In this document: positions 44,812-55,779 of the stretch, one piece after another | Layout of the letters: each line of letters opens with the position of its first letter | Numbering within the stretch: position 1 is the stretch's first letter | Assembly: GCA_003550325.1 (NCBI GenBank) | Contig: QKWP01000055.1 | Coordinates: 212,060-276,059 of the forward strand | DNA: 64,000 bases | From: Gigaspora rosea | Taxonomy: Eukaryota; Glomeromycota; Glomeromycetes; Diversisporales; Gigasporaceae | Reading direction: 5' to 3' | Program-made: the position numbers and the translations under genes | Notes under the pieces: generated by a model | What the model was told of the DNA's origin: nothing | Seen by the model: only the letters and a program-made list of their open reading frames with translations | Databases searched by the model: none

Positions 44812-44953
44812 ATGGAGCGGTTTGCTTTTGTATTTATTAATTGCGCTTTCCGTCCTACCTAACAGCGAAGCAAATCCAATTCCTGGTGGGTTCTGCTGCA
44901 AGATATTCGAAGACGATGATTCTTTCTCTGCTTCAACCGAATCGACCGAATAA
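44812..44953 (+). pseudogene. Small secreted-peptide gene, copy B, frameshifted
   Basis: ATG at 44812 opens MERFAFVFINCAFRPT then stops. The mature-type frame (LIALSVLPNSEANPIPGG, then FCCKIFEDDDSFSAS) ends with TAA at 44951-44953. One T fewer than copy A in the hydrophobic core gives a different register error. In the mature part the copies differ by six residue changes and one silent change, which suggests fast evolution or absence of constraint. The function is unknown. Confidence 0.4.
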
Positions 44954-45628
44954 ATTAAAGATTATAAATGTTCTATCACTATAAGACTTATACTTTTTTG
45001 AGAAGTGAAAGTCATTTACATCATGTAAATTTGCTAAATTATTTTTATACATTGATTTCATACAAAGCATGCATTTTTTATATTTTATATTATCTTTTTT
45101 TTTTCGTTCATGTATTTATCATGGAAGTATTTAGCGTATTATAAGGTTGGTATGTTTATCTCGTAAAACGAAGCTACGCCATAAACAAGCATAAGAGAGA
45201 GAAAAATAATACAAACTATCTTCCCTAACTAAATTTTGTATCAAAAAATACATTTTTCCTCCAAGAAAGAGTACTTAGTTTTCCCAAGTAGCAAATAAAG
45301 CGTGAACGAATTTCTTTAACGCTAAGCTAGCATTCCTTAAAATAAATTTATCGAACATATTTGATTCGTGGAATAGTTTCAGATATTACTTTTCTTATCC
45401 TTTTAACATTAGAAATTGGTTGTCGTAATCATATGTTTTCATCTTAATGAGATGACATTGTTATTCGCATAATTTTTTGTGAACAAGTCATAATTTGTTA
45501 GTTACTGGGGCTAAGCTATTATACAATTAAGCTGACTGCTCTCTCAATCCGATAGTAATAATTAATAAAATTAAATGAAATTAACTACCCTAGTGAAACC
45601 ATAATTATTTTATAAAAATAAAAAATAC

Positions 45629-45700
45629 TTAATTTAAACGTAATATATTTATATAAAAAAAAAAAAACTTAATTTAAACGCAATATATTTATATATGGCA
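45629..45700. repeat. 37-bp tandem repeat, two copies
   Basis: Counterpart of 27609-27746 with two CTTAATTTAAACG(C/T)AATATA units. The copy-number difference between duplicates shows slippage after the duplication. Confidence 0.85.
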
Positions 45701-45961
45701 TAAATTAAACATCATGCCGTACTAATACATATTTATATATGTACTTAAAAATGGATAATTATTTTCGAACGTAAACGAAATCTATCATAGCGTTTTATAA
45801 ATTTGTATAGCTGCGTAATTCGTTGTTCCGTATAGAACCAGTACGATCTGATGTTGCAGAATACTTAAAAAATATCATTGTAATTTACATTATTATCAAA
45901 ATAATTTACTGAATTGTATGTAAGCTTAATTGATGTATACTATGTAACTCTTCAATATACA

Positions 45962-46147
45962 TCAATCGCACTGATGTATGTTATATATCTCCTTAAAGAA
46001 TTCAATAAAATTGGAATATCCAGCGCAATTTTGACTGTAATGCATCCAACAGTTTATTGCATGCGTGCAGTCCTTTTTGTTGTGTACAACAAGAAAGACA
46101 ATTCCGGAGATTATATTCTGACAATCAAGGTTGCTTTTGCAAGCATC
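45962..46147 (-). CDS. Candidate Cys-rich exon or small protein, copy B
   Basis: The minus-strand open stretch matches the one at 27742-27921 (DACKSNLDCQNIISG..., DCTHAINCWMHYSQNC) with cysteines kept. It ends EFFKEIYNIHQCD and then TGA at 45962-45964. An AG directly upstream (AAAAAAAAAG before CTGATGC on the minus strand) could serve as splice acceptor. The plus strand over the same bases also has an open frame (45914-46183, hydrophobic), so the coding strand is unsettled. Confidence 0.3.
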   Translation of the reverse strand, partial: DACKSNLDCQNIISGIVFLVVHNKKDCTHAINCWMHYSQNCAGYSNFIEFFKEIYNIHQCD

Positions 46148-47024
46148 AGCTTTTTTTTTACAATATCAAGTAATAATATGTAATAGTACATCCATATCTA
46201 CTAATGATCGAATTGATAAGTTGCCGCAGAATTAAATAAATTGTCGGTATTAACAGGCATCAAATACTTATCGATTCTTCATTGGCAATTTTTTCTATCG
46301 TCCTAGAATTTGAAATCAGTTGTAATAACGGTATGATATTAAAAATAAAGTTGACCAGCTTTAAAAAACCACGAACAAACCGAGACAATGAAAAAAAAAT
46401 TGGCAAAAAATAAAAATATCTATATAACGTTATAATATATTCAAAAATAATTTTACAATTTGGGTCTATTTTATTAAAAATGAGTAAACTTTATAATAAA
46501 TTTTAAAGTTACAATATTATATTTTTGAGTTTCGGATTATAGTTTGGGGTTTCGGATAATAATTTCGGGGTTTCGGGTGGATTAGAGCCCTTCCGAAACT
46601 AGTTTCAGGTAGGTTTCGTTTTGCTTCCAACTTGGATTCAGACTCAATGACTTGGCCGGGTTATGAAAATGAAAAAATTTTTATGTGAACTTTAATTTAA
46701 TTCGGTGATTTACATTACTTACCTTTCTCAAAAAAGGGGGTAAAATAGACTGTTTATATATAAAATTTTAATGAAATGTTTTTCATTCGGAAAATACCGG
46801 CTTGACCACATTCTGGCCAAAGTCATATGTTATATTCCTAATTTTTTTTTTATTAAGAAGGAAAAGAGGGAGGGGTAATGTAAACCACCGAATCGCATTG
46901 GCCCGGCCTTATATGCGATAGGCCACACACGATGTATTTTAAAATACAGTAATTAAATACAGTTTACAAATAAACTAAACCAATCATTTATTAAAAACGT
47001 AAAAAAAATATATTTCATCAAAAT

Positions 47025-49933
47025 TCACTGCGTAATACTATTCTGAATCTCCTGAATACACTTTGAAATTTTTGACTTAAGTTCTGGACTAATATTATCA
47101 TAAGAGCGTGGTAAAAGCGGCCACTCTTTAGCCACACGTTTTCGGATAGTATCAAAATCATCCCATTCCGATACTTTACCATGATCATAAACTACACGCA
47201 GTAGGTTATCAGGATCATTTTCAGCGCAAACCTCTTTTGGATAAACAATTGGCACCTATAATATAAAAAAATAAAACTCGATTTTTATAAGAATTGAAAG
47301 CAAGTAAATGAATGAAAATAATAAGTTATTGACTTACACCCTGATCATTTTTCTTGACAACAAATTCACCAGGTAAACTAATCTTATTTGAGCCTGTTTT
47401 AGGAGTCTTCATAATATCTCTATATATTTAAACCATTTACTAATTATGTAAATGATAAAGATAGATTTGGAGACTAAACTAACCTTTGTGTTCCATCAGC
47501 ATAAGTAATGTGGCATAATTTAGTAGCAAAACTCATCGTATCACGATTGACTTTTTGTAAGAGACCAGAACCCATGCCAATAGTTAAATTTTGTACTGAA
47601 TAACCAGCTTCTTTTACAGCATTCAGAATAATCTTCATACTTTCAAAGGTAACAGCGTCACCTTGAACGACAGAACAGCCACGAAGAATTTTATAACCTT
47701 TTTTATTTGTATAACTTCCAAATACTTTATCTGCAGCTCTGAAACCATTATTTTAAAAAAAGTTAAGTATGCTATTTTAACATAAATCAAATGAGATAAT
47801 ATATATACCTGAGTGCCATTAAAATCACTTCTACAGGATCACCACTATCAGGTCTAAGAATCATGACACCACCTTTTTCAAGTTTTTGAGTAACGATCGA
47901 TGGCAAAATATTATTCAACGCATTGGCGTAATCAAAAGAATCCAATACACAAGCATAGGTACCGGAGCCGTAAAGTTTAATTGTACGTAAAATAGCATCC
48001 TAAATATTAAAAATAAATTGTTTTATGATGAGGATTGGATTAACTGTGGAATTTCTTTATTTTAAAAACACATATATATATATATCTGTGTTGGAATTCT
48101 GTTTTGAGAATATGTTCTCATAAGAACATATTTAATTTAATTTTCTCGGAAATTTTATTTATGTTCTCGTCAGTAAAATTTATTTATATCTCTATTTTTT
48201 TAAAAATTCCAAATTCTTAGTTCGGAACATATCGGAAATTTATTCAAATTTTTGCCCAACCTTTCTCGTCTTTTCTTTTCGGATGATTTCGGAACTTCAT
48301 TCGATTCCCATTTTTAATTCTATATAGCATTATGCTATTATACTTATATAGAGGACATATTTTTCAATATTATGTTATCAACTTTTTCATAGAGAACATT
48401 TACAGAATATCAAACGTTCTCAAATTTAAAGGTATGTTCTCATGAGAACATGAGAGCATAAGATTTCCAACACTGATATGTATATATATACAAGTCACTC
48501 TCTTTATAATGAAGTGCTAGTTCTGTTAATAATAATTTCCAAAAATTCAGTGGTTTCTGAGCCTAACTTCATTACATTGAAATTTTTTTTAATTATTCAT
48601 TATATTAAGAGTTCACTACAATGAGAGTGCCTTGTTTATTATAATCAACATACTCTTTCAGTTTTGTGTGCGGTCATAACTGAATGCTCCGTGGAAGGAA
48701 CGGCAATTCCAACAGGTTTTTTATTGTTAAGTTTATATTTAACATAGTAACTAGCACTCATCGTAGCAGATTTTGTAAAATTGACCTTTTTTCATAAGTA
48801 TAGTAAATATCGTAATTATAAACATAATTATAACAAATTATTACAAACCAAATGAGCAGATCCACCTATTATAGACTGTTCAAGGGAAGTACACCCTCGG
48901 AAACCAAAATCGTATAATCGACTTTAAATTTTTGAGATGAATAAATCATAGTACGTATAATATATATTTAATTATATATATAATAATAATATTTACCCTT
49001 CCAACGATCCGTAATCTTCTTCATCAACAGTATCAAAATAAGCTTGCTCAATGATATCACGTACACGTCGTGAAAGTGTTGCCACAGTAGATGGATACTT
49101 TTTATAAAAAATAAAAATTAAATATTAGATATACCATATATCAATAGTTAAGTATTAAATAAGTAAAAATGTTAATAAACAAATTACCCAAGTTATAGTT
49201 AACAAAGTTTCCAAGAACGTTGCCAATGGTGCATATTCTTTTTCAGCGGTAATTTGATAAACAGGAGTATGTGCATGGCAGGAAGTACCTTCTGGTAATG
49301 CTTCAATTTTTATCGGAAAGTAACCATCATTTTCTTCAATAAACTAAAATTATTGATCATTGAAAATTTTAAACTTTTAACATCATTAAAGAAATTAAAT
49401 AACATGGGTAACATAATATTTTTTTCAATGTACCTTGAGAAATAGGTCTTTTGGAAAAGGAAAGCTCGTGTAATTAACATTATGAGTTTCATAGAAATCT
49501 TCAGCTAATTCAACATCTTGTAAAGTCCATTTTATTGCAATATAATGTTCAATTCTAATTCAAACATACCAATTTTTTTTTGTTAATTTAATAAAGTATA
49601 AAATTTGAATGATTTCAAAGTTAACAATTATAAGTAAATTTTAAGTAAAGACTCACATGTATCGAATCCCATAAAAGAGGATACGGGTATCTTCCGTATC
49701 CCCATTATACCCACGCCTAAATTCACCATATGCAACGCACTTCTCAAAACAAATATTATCATGATATATATGTACAAATCAATTCAATAAATTAATAATT
49801 TGGTATTACGTAATTTTATTTTTTTTAAAAAGCCAAAAAAAAAAACCTTGTTTGCTTCTGGATACAAAAATGCGTGGCTAGCTTTGTAAGAATCTGTAAG
49901 AACGGCAAGTGGAATACCAAGAAAACCGGACAT
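47025..49933 (-). CDS. NAMPT-family phosphoribosyltransferase, copy B (conserved active site)
   Basis: Eleven exons: 49847-49933, 49657-49742, 49434-49554, 49188-49343, 48997-49097, 48849-48921, 48654-48785, 47809-47999, 47484-47738, 47338-47419, 47025-47255; total 504 residues, no stop or frameshift. It condenses a pyridine base (nicotinamide in NAMPT) with phosphoribosyl pyrophosphate. It keeps TDSYKASH (13-20; Tyr16 and His20 align to human Tyr18 and His22), YDFGFRG (187-193), STEHSVMTAH with Glu241 and His242, RPDSGDP (301-307), QGD (341-343), GMGSGLL and VNRD. The position of human Asp219, important for nicotinamide choice, is Ala215, and human Ser241 is Ala236, so nicotinate-like substrates cannot be excluded. 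Start: the first ATG, 6 nt after a GAGA tract, with the family motif only 13 residues later. Intron 7 (about 655 nt) contains two miniature elements. The 5' flank is unrelated to that of copy A, so the paralogs are probably regulated separately. Confidence 0.9.
48086..48475. mobile_element. Intron-borne miniature element 1, copy B
   Basis: Identical to 29796-30185, with the same ends and GTTCTCATAAGAACAT palindromes. It lies in intron 7 of the copy B gene, so the insertion predates the duplication or was homogenised afterwards. Confidence 0.78.
48491..48634. mobile_element. Intron-borne miniature element 2, copy B
   Basis: Same as 30201-30344 with one base change in the right end (GAGAGTGCCTTG). 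Confidence 0.72.
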
Positions 49934-49958
49934 TTCTAGAGAGAGAGAGAGAAAATAG

Positions 49959-50814
49959 AAACTATTAAGGTTATGTAACTATGACGTCTGTATGTATTGA
50001 TACGTAATTTTGTTTTAATTTGACAAATATTGTAAATATTTATTAACATTTATATAATACTGTACAATGCCTGCCGCTTACAGTTTTTAAATATAGTAAC
50101 GGTTTTTAGATAATGCAATATTTACATACTAACCAATTTGATACTAAATTAACGTATGATGTAAATTTTTGTAACACAACCTATATGTAAATACAAAAAT
50201 ATACTGAATAAAATGAATCGTCTAGTCAAATATAATAAAATAGATAAGGTATGGATATGGATTACGTAATTGGACTTGAGAGATTTTTTAACTGAAATTC
50301 TAGACCTTAATGGTTTTGGATCAGAACCAAGAGCTTCTGCCCTAAATACTATAATCATCTATTAATTTTCATATTGATAGAATAACTTATGGGATTTCGA
50401 ATTTTCATTAAAATTTTGCTGAATCGAAAATGCTATCAAGTTAGTGTTTAGATCCGGAACGAAACCCTCATGGTCTATATATAACCGATTTCTGCAGAGT
50501 AAAATTCTTTTATTGTTCCTCTTTGCATAACTTTCTACTAACACGCTTATCTTTCCTTTTGTTGACTGTCGATCTTTCTAAGTATTTCAAAGTCTCGGGT
50601 TGGCAAATTATAATATGTTACTCCTATATAATTTTCTTTTTTTATTTCATTAAAAAATCATTAAAAATTGAAAAAATCCCGATTTTAATCTGTAAGTATC
50701 GATTTATATATGATCACTTTAAATATATACTTTTCCGTGTTCTTGGCCATAATACCTCACAAAATAATATTAGTCGAGGCGTTAATTCACCCTCTTTAAA
50801 TCATTCTTTGTCGG
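49959..50814. promoter_or_regulatory. 5' flank of NAMPT-family copy B and spacer
   Basis: Unique sequence upstream of copy B, unlike the copy A flank. It includes ATGACGTCTGTATG near 49980. Short frames on both strands (50149-50358, 50362-50544, 50523-50858) overlap each other and show no family features. No promoter element is assigned with confidence. Confidence 0.3.
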
Positions 50815-51080
50815 CATGCAGCAGATCATTCCCAATAAAGTTTATGATTAGGCGTTAGGCAGGTCATCTTATTTATTTGTTGCGATCTTATTCGTGATCC
50901 GTCACATTTCCTTTTAGACAAACGAAAAAATTTTCGTCAAAAAAATTTTATACTATCTTATAAATTTTTTATCGTATACGGATTGTATTTGTAAAATTTT
51001 TAAGTTCGAGACTTTTGATTCAATACTTAGGTATATGCACTCTATGTAAACTTTATTTGAAATTATGTACACACGTACTA
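50815..51080. repeat. Diverged repeat, partner of 53205-53580
   Basis: CAATAAAGTTTATGATTAGG, then CTTTTAGACAAACGAAAAAA and TTCGAGACTTTTGATTCAA correspond in the same order and orientation to CAATAAGGTTTATGATTAGA, CTTTTAGACTAAAACAGAAA and TTTCGAGATTTTTGATTCAA at 53225-53555. In the second copy an element is inserted at 53480. Confidence 0.6.
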
Positions 51081-51175
51081 AAAATACATGATTAGTTTTA
51101 TTATAATAGCAATCTACTCTCAAATCATTCCTAATTATATCTATGCTTCCATAATTAGATGTGTTTACTGCTAAA

Positions 51176-51206
51176 CTAGCTTATTAGCCCGTGCCTCCGG
51201 CACGGG
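51176..51206 (-). mobile_element. Helitron-type 3' terminus (hairpin plus CTAG), minus strand
   Basis: Stem CCCGTGCC / GGCACGGG with TCC loop (51188-51206), perfect over 8 bp. Read on the minus strand it is followed after eight bases by CTAG (51179-51176) and then T. The spacing equals that of the terminus at 43591-43621. The element extends to the right and includes the adjacent tandem array. Confidence 0.65.
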
Positions 51207-51209
51207 GTT

Positions 51210-51715
51210 AAGGGATTATATACCGGTAGTCAATTTAAATTATGATAAGATTATGGTTAAGCATACATCGTCTTGAAACACAATCATCAAAGTGAACAGA
51301 ATTAAACATCATACTCACCCTGATGATTTATTGAATGATTAGATGACACAATCGTTTAAGTGAACCGAATTAAACATCATACTCACCCTGGTGATTTTTA
51401 TTGAATAGTTAAATAAATACGGTTAATCATACATTGTCCTGAAAAACAATTGTTAAAGTGGACAGAATTATGATAAACTTCTGGTAATTTATTGAACGAT
51501 TAAATGATTACAGTTAATCATACATACTCTTGAAACACAATCGTTAAAATGAACAGAATTAAACTTCGTACTCACCCTGGTAATTTATTGAACGATAAAT
51601 GATTACGATTAATTATACATACATTTTCTTGAAAATCATCTTTAAAGTGAAAAGAATAAACTTCATACTCGCCTGGTGATTTATTGAACGATTATCATAA
51701 TTCATAGATTGATTA
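51210..51715. repeat. Tandem array, about 100-bp unit, five copies
   Basis: Units share GGTTAATCATACATTGTCTT, GAAACACAATCGTTAAAGTG, AACAGAATTAAACTTCATAC and CTCACCCTGGTGATTTATTG. Starts are near 51250, 51345, 51418, 51505 and 51605; some units are partly deleted. The array directly abuts the Helitron-type hairpin. Confidence 0.8.
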
Positions 51716-52418
51716 CAAAAATATGATAATGTAATTATCTAAACGATTAAATGTCACAATAATTTACAATTTTAAATAGGTATCAACCAAAATTTTTTCA
51801 TCACCTTTTGGAATGAGTTGGTTTGCTTTGAAATTATCATGATTTACTATAAAAACTTCTTTTATAGATCTTTTTTTTTTTGTCAGTTGACAGAAGTCAA
51901 CAGATCTAAAAGATAACTAAGCAGAGATATGCCAGAAACGAACTGGTAACACAGCCATTAGTCCTAATCGGGCAGATAAGCTAATCTCGCGTGAATCAGC
52001 ACATGAAGTCAAATAAACACAAAACTCTAATTAGTTGCCTATTCGGGCACTGTCCAACACTAATGATTGTGAAGATATGACATAATAAGCAACATGGTAT
52101 GGACAAATCTGCCAAACTCTTACAACCACATATAGAATCTTTCCATTTTGTGGCATTTTTAAAGCTTCAACTCAAATAAGCCTCTTAATGCTGTAATGCA
52201 GTGTGGGAGACCATTGGCATCACAAATTCAGCTGATGACAGCAATACCAAAGCAATTATAGTTATTCTTGGGAGCATATCCCGTCTCAACGTATACATTA
52301 ATTGCACTGATATATGCTACAATTTCTCAATAAACTTCATTTAATAACAGTTAACATCTAGCATCATTAGTTAGATACACCAAACTAACATGTGAATGCA
52401 ATGATTTTTGAAAAAATT
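51716..52418. other. Noncoding stretch, moderate GC
   Basis: AGATC-rich inverted bases occur around 51868-51908 (TCAGTTGACAGAAGTCAACAG). The segment 51915-52330 is GC-richer and may be decayed element sequence. No conserved domain was recognised in any frame. Confidence 0.4.
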
Positions 52419-52558
52419 AGAGATTGCTACGGGCATAGCATTTCGCATGCTTATGGGCACAGCAATGACTGGCATTACTAAAATGCACTTAACTCTAACC
52501 CTAACTCAGGTCATGTTATACTCATAAATTATATGAATGTTGTGCCCATAGCTCTCTC
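52419..52558. mobile_element. 140-bp inverted-repeat miniature element
   Basis: TTGCTACGGGCATAGCATT at the left pairs with AATGTTGTGCCCATAGCTC at the right. The loop contains CTCTAACCCTAACTC. No coding. Confidence 0.55.
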
Positions 52559-53204
52559 TTTTTGAAAATATTTATCATTCTTGTGAAACACAATTATACA
52601 TATAAGTTATAAATGATCAAAAAAATGCCAAAACCTAATAGATAGAACCTGTTCCTAAAACATCACCATTGTTACTATAGGTTATTTGGCACAACCATCC
52701 TATGAATAGGTTATTTGACACCTGCAATTTTTATTATCCCCAGCTCTTCCTTGTAGTATAGATTTGCAGTATGTTGAATTAAGAGTACAAAAAGTCCAAA
52801 GTTATGTTTTAACCATGACATTCAGTTTTTTATATAATAATATTAAAACTCAATTATCTATTTATGATTTTAAAAAATTAACTTTCATGAATTACATATT
52901 CTATATATCTTTGATATTATTGACTTAGATATAGATAATGCTAATAGCATATCAAAAAAATTATTGGTTTTGCAAAAGAATTTTTACAGTACTAATGATA
53001 AAAATAACTAAAATAGTAAGAAGGTTCTGCATCAAAATTTTATAGTAATATTTGTGATAGAAATTACAATAATTTCAATTTAAACTAATTCACCTAAATC
53101 ATATTAGGGTTCCAAAATCATTTGTCCCAAATCTGCAACCATATTTTGGTCAAGATTTTCAAATTTTGGCCCTTTCAAGTCAACACCCTTTAATTTTTTT
53201 GTTA

Positions 53205-53580
53205 TATATATCAGATTGCTTCCAATAAGGTTTATGATTAGACTTTGGATATTTTACTTATTGGTTCAATCTTAATATATTTCTTTTAGACTAAAACAGA
53301 AAAGATTTTTATAGAAAATTTTATTAGATTTATCTGAGCATTTTCCAAATTTATTATTGTATTCGTGTTGTATGGTGCTGGACACTATAACAGCTAATTG
53401 GAAGAACAGATAAAAAATATAGACAATAGTGGATATAAATATAAGAATATATAGATTACAGGGTATAATTAAAGGTGGATATATAGGCAGTGGACTAGGA
53501 AAACCCATCTTTGAGACTTTTTTATCAATTTCGAGATTTTTGATTCAAATTAAAGTTCTGGTTTATATCTATATATATTT
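53205..53580. repeat. Diverged repeat, partner of 50815-51080, interrupted
   Basis: See the matching order of blocks in the partner. The pair shows that a stretch of a few hundred bases was duplicated about 2.4 kb apart in direct orientation and has diverged heavily. Confidence 0.55.
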
Positions 53581-53878
53581 CACTTTTTATCCTACATTAA
53601 TATAATAATTTATCGAGATATTTTAACTTGAATGTAAACCAATTTTTTAACGAACGTGTTCTAAAAATAGATTTACAACCAAAGATTGATGACTCAATTA
53701 AATTAAATTGGTCAATTAGTGTTTCATAATCACATGACATTGTTTATTCAGTAATTGATATCTAAAAATAAACAAAAAATTCAGGGGTAAAATTTAGGTT
53801 TCACAGACAAATAATCAGCATTTTCTCAAAATGGAAAACCCCTTCAAAGACGAGTTTTCCTAGTCCATTGCCCATATA
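53480..53878. mobile_element. 400-bp TIR element with CAGTGGACTAGGAAAAC ends
   Basis: GGCAGTGGACTAGGAAAACC at the left is mirrored by GTTTTCCTAGTCCATTGCCC at the right, with at least 28 bp of near-perfect inverted repeat. The outside bases ATATA / CATATA suggest an AT-rich target duplication. No transposase. Confidence 0.68.
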
Positions 53879-55166
53879 GGTTCTGTAGAGAGTTGGTGAG
53901 ATTGAAATGTGTATCACAGGGTTTAGGGTGTCGATGTAAAGTTTAAGAAAAAGGAAGGTTATAAGTACTATTAAAAGGACTAGCTGAAACTGGGGAAACT
54001 AAAAGAAACAACATTTATCAAATAAATATCTAAACTAAAAAACTTTACTATATACCAATCAGTGGGCTGATATGAATCACGGTATATTTTTGAAGGATTA
54101 GCAAAATGGGTTTATATTGAATTTGAGTTTTAATAAAGCCGATTCGAGGTTACAAGTCAATTCAGTATGTCGAATTGAGTTATAAAAAGGGTTATTAAAG
54201 TTACAAGTTGAATTCAAAGATAAGTATAATTTCAGTATTCATAAAAATTTGATTTATTTTATAATAATAAGAGAAGTCTTTATTTACATCGATAGAAACT
54301 TCATTCTTCTCTCTCTTGGTCTTGAATTTGAGGCCTTTATATATATTTTGAAGTTCTAACTATGTTACTTGGTTATTACTACATTGCCACTATAATAGCT
54401 TATGACTTTCTTGTTGATTATGCGGCTTCTACTATGCTATGTAGTGGGCTTTTTTAACTTTTATTACCCATCAAGTTTAAACAACTATGTTATATACCTT
54501 AATGTGACCAAAATAATATTAATGTGCTTAAGCCACCAAGCCACTCTTTATTACTATTTTAGTATGAATTATTTATATCAAAAAATAATACAAATAAGAA
54601 AAATGTTTACAATTTTGAAAATTAAATTTTTAATTTGTTACAATACTAAAAATTATTTATTAAAAAATATTTTAATTTACACAGGTCCATCAATAAAATT
54701 TTTTTGCCCTATTGGAAAGATGATAAGTCATATAAATTGAGCCAATATGTCATAAAAACTTTTTGATATGTAGTATATGCTAGTTAGCTAATATTTGGCA
54801 TATATTTGTGGCCTATTAGCTTGGCTCATATTGATCAATTTCTTATAGCTATATGTAACATATATAATGAGCTAATATTTATGTGATATTTCTAAAATTT
54901 TTGCAAAATTTTATAACATATCATATAAGATACTAATATTAGAAAATTTTTTAACATATTTTTATATTCTATAATAATATATATATTAAAGATATCTATA
55001 TATTATAATATATACATTGAAGATATCTATATATTATTACAAAAACTAGATAATATTTATGCAATATTTCTAAAAAGCCTATTAAAATTTATATAGCATT
55101 TCATCATATACAGTACAAATATCAGAGACTTTATATAATATATTTTAATATTTTTTTAATGAAATA
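53879..55166. other. AT-rich noncoding stretch
   Basis: Only simple ATATATCTATATATTA repeats were seen (around 54975-55035 and again 55530-55560). The hydrophobic AT-rich frame at 54402-54740 is not accepted as a gene. Confidence 0.45.
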
Positions 55167-55512
55167 ATTTATACATCGCACGTGCGATGTTGTCGCACTT
55201 GCCGCAGATCATAAAATCAGGTGTAACGTAAAATCAAAACAATTAAAATAACCCGTTTTTTTATTGGTTAGGGTTAGGTGAGGTATAGATTGTGTGTATG
55301 GGTGAGAGAGGAAATTTTATAGTAAAATTTCACAAGGAATTTTTTTTGTTAGAGTCCTAGGAGTAGTTTCATATTCTCAATTTAAGATATAGATGATTTT
55401 TGACAAAACGAACGTTTGTTTTGAATTTTTGATCGTGTAACATTACACCTAATCTTGAAATTTGATTGGGAGAGCGACATATAAGGCGCATCGCATGAAG
55501 CGATGAATAAAT
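55167..55512. mobile_element. TIR element with TACATCGCACGTGCGATG end
   Basis: TTTATACATCGCACGTGCGA at the left pairs with GCATCGCATGAAGCGATGAA...TAAA at the right. The interior contains the shared module in reverse (GTTAGGGTTAGGTGAGG, then TATAGTAAAATTTCACAAGG, then AATTTTTTTTGTTAGAG). Confidence 0.6.
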
Positions 55513-55779
55513 TTACTCTTTTATAATAATATATATATCAAAGATATCTATATATTATTAAAGAAATTAATTTATACTTGATTATATTTATATGTAGTAT
55601 ATTCCAAATTTCTACTCAATTTATGTAAAATATAAGCTTGTTGATAGCAGCATTAAACATATTAATTTATTAATTATATCATTATACATAGCAATATAAC
55701 AAAAAATGTAGCTTTTACATTAAATTTCAACTAATCTATTTCAATACTATTATCACTATTATTACACTTCTTATTTTTC

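Larger units (their letters stand above)
44541..49958. repeat. Segmental duplication, copy B (5.4 kb)
   Basis: Direct duplicate of 26550-31681. It keeps about 280 bp (about 45705-45985) that copy A lacks, and has two rather than four of the 37-bp units. The left boundary follows CCACCCTAG and the right boundary follows the GAGA tract 25 bp upstream of the ATG. This copy encodes the version of the enzyme with the conserved residues, so it is probably closer to the ancestor. Confidence 0.93.

Noticed and set aside
45914..46183. 89-codon plus-strand ORF in copy B
   Set aside because: Compared with copy A most base differences change residues in this frame, and copy A lacks the first third. The minus frame fits better. 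Kept as an alternative in the Cys-rich entry and not as a gene.
26550..49958. Duplication as an assembly artefact
   Set aside because: Outer flanks differ on both sides, the copies differ by indels, repeat number and clustered substitutions, and both frames are intact. Raw-read confirmation is still needed.
50149..50858. Three overlapping ORFs upstream of copy B
   Set aside because: They conflict in strand, are AT-rich, show no domain, and partly belong to a diverged duplicated segment.
54402..54740. 112-codon plus-strand ORF
   Set aside because: AT-rich, no conserved features, lies in a stretch of simple ATATATC repeats.
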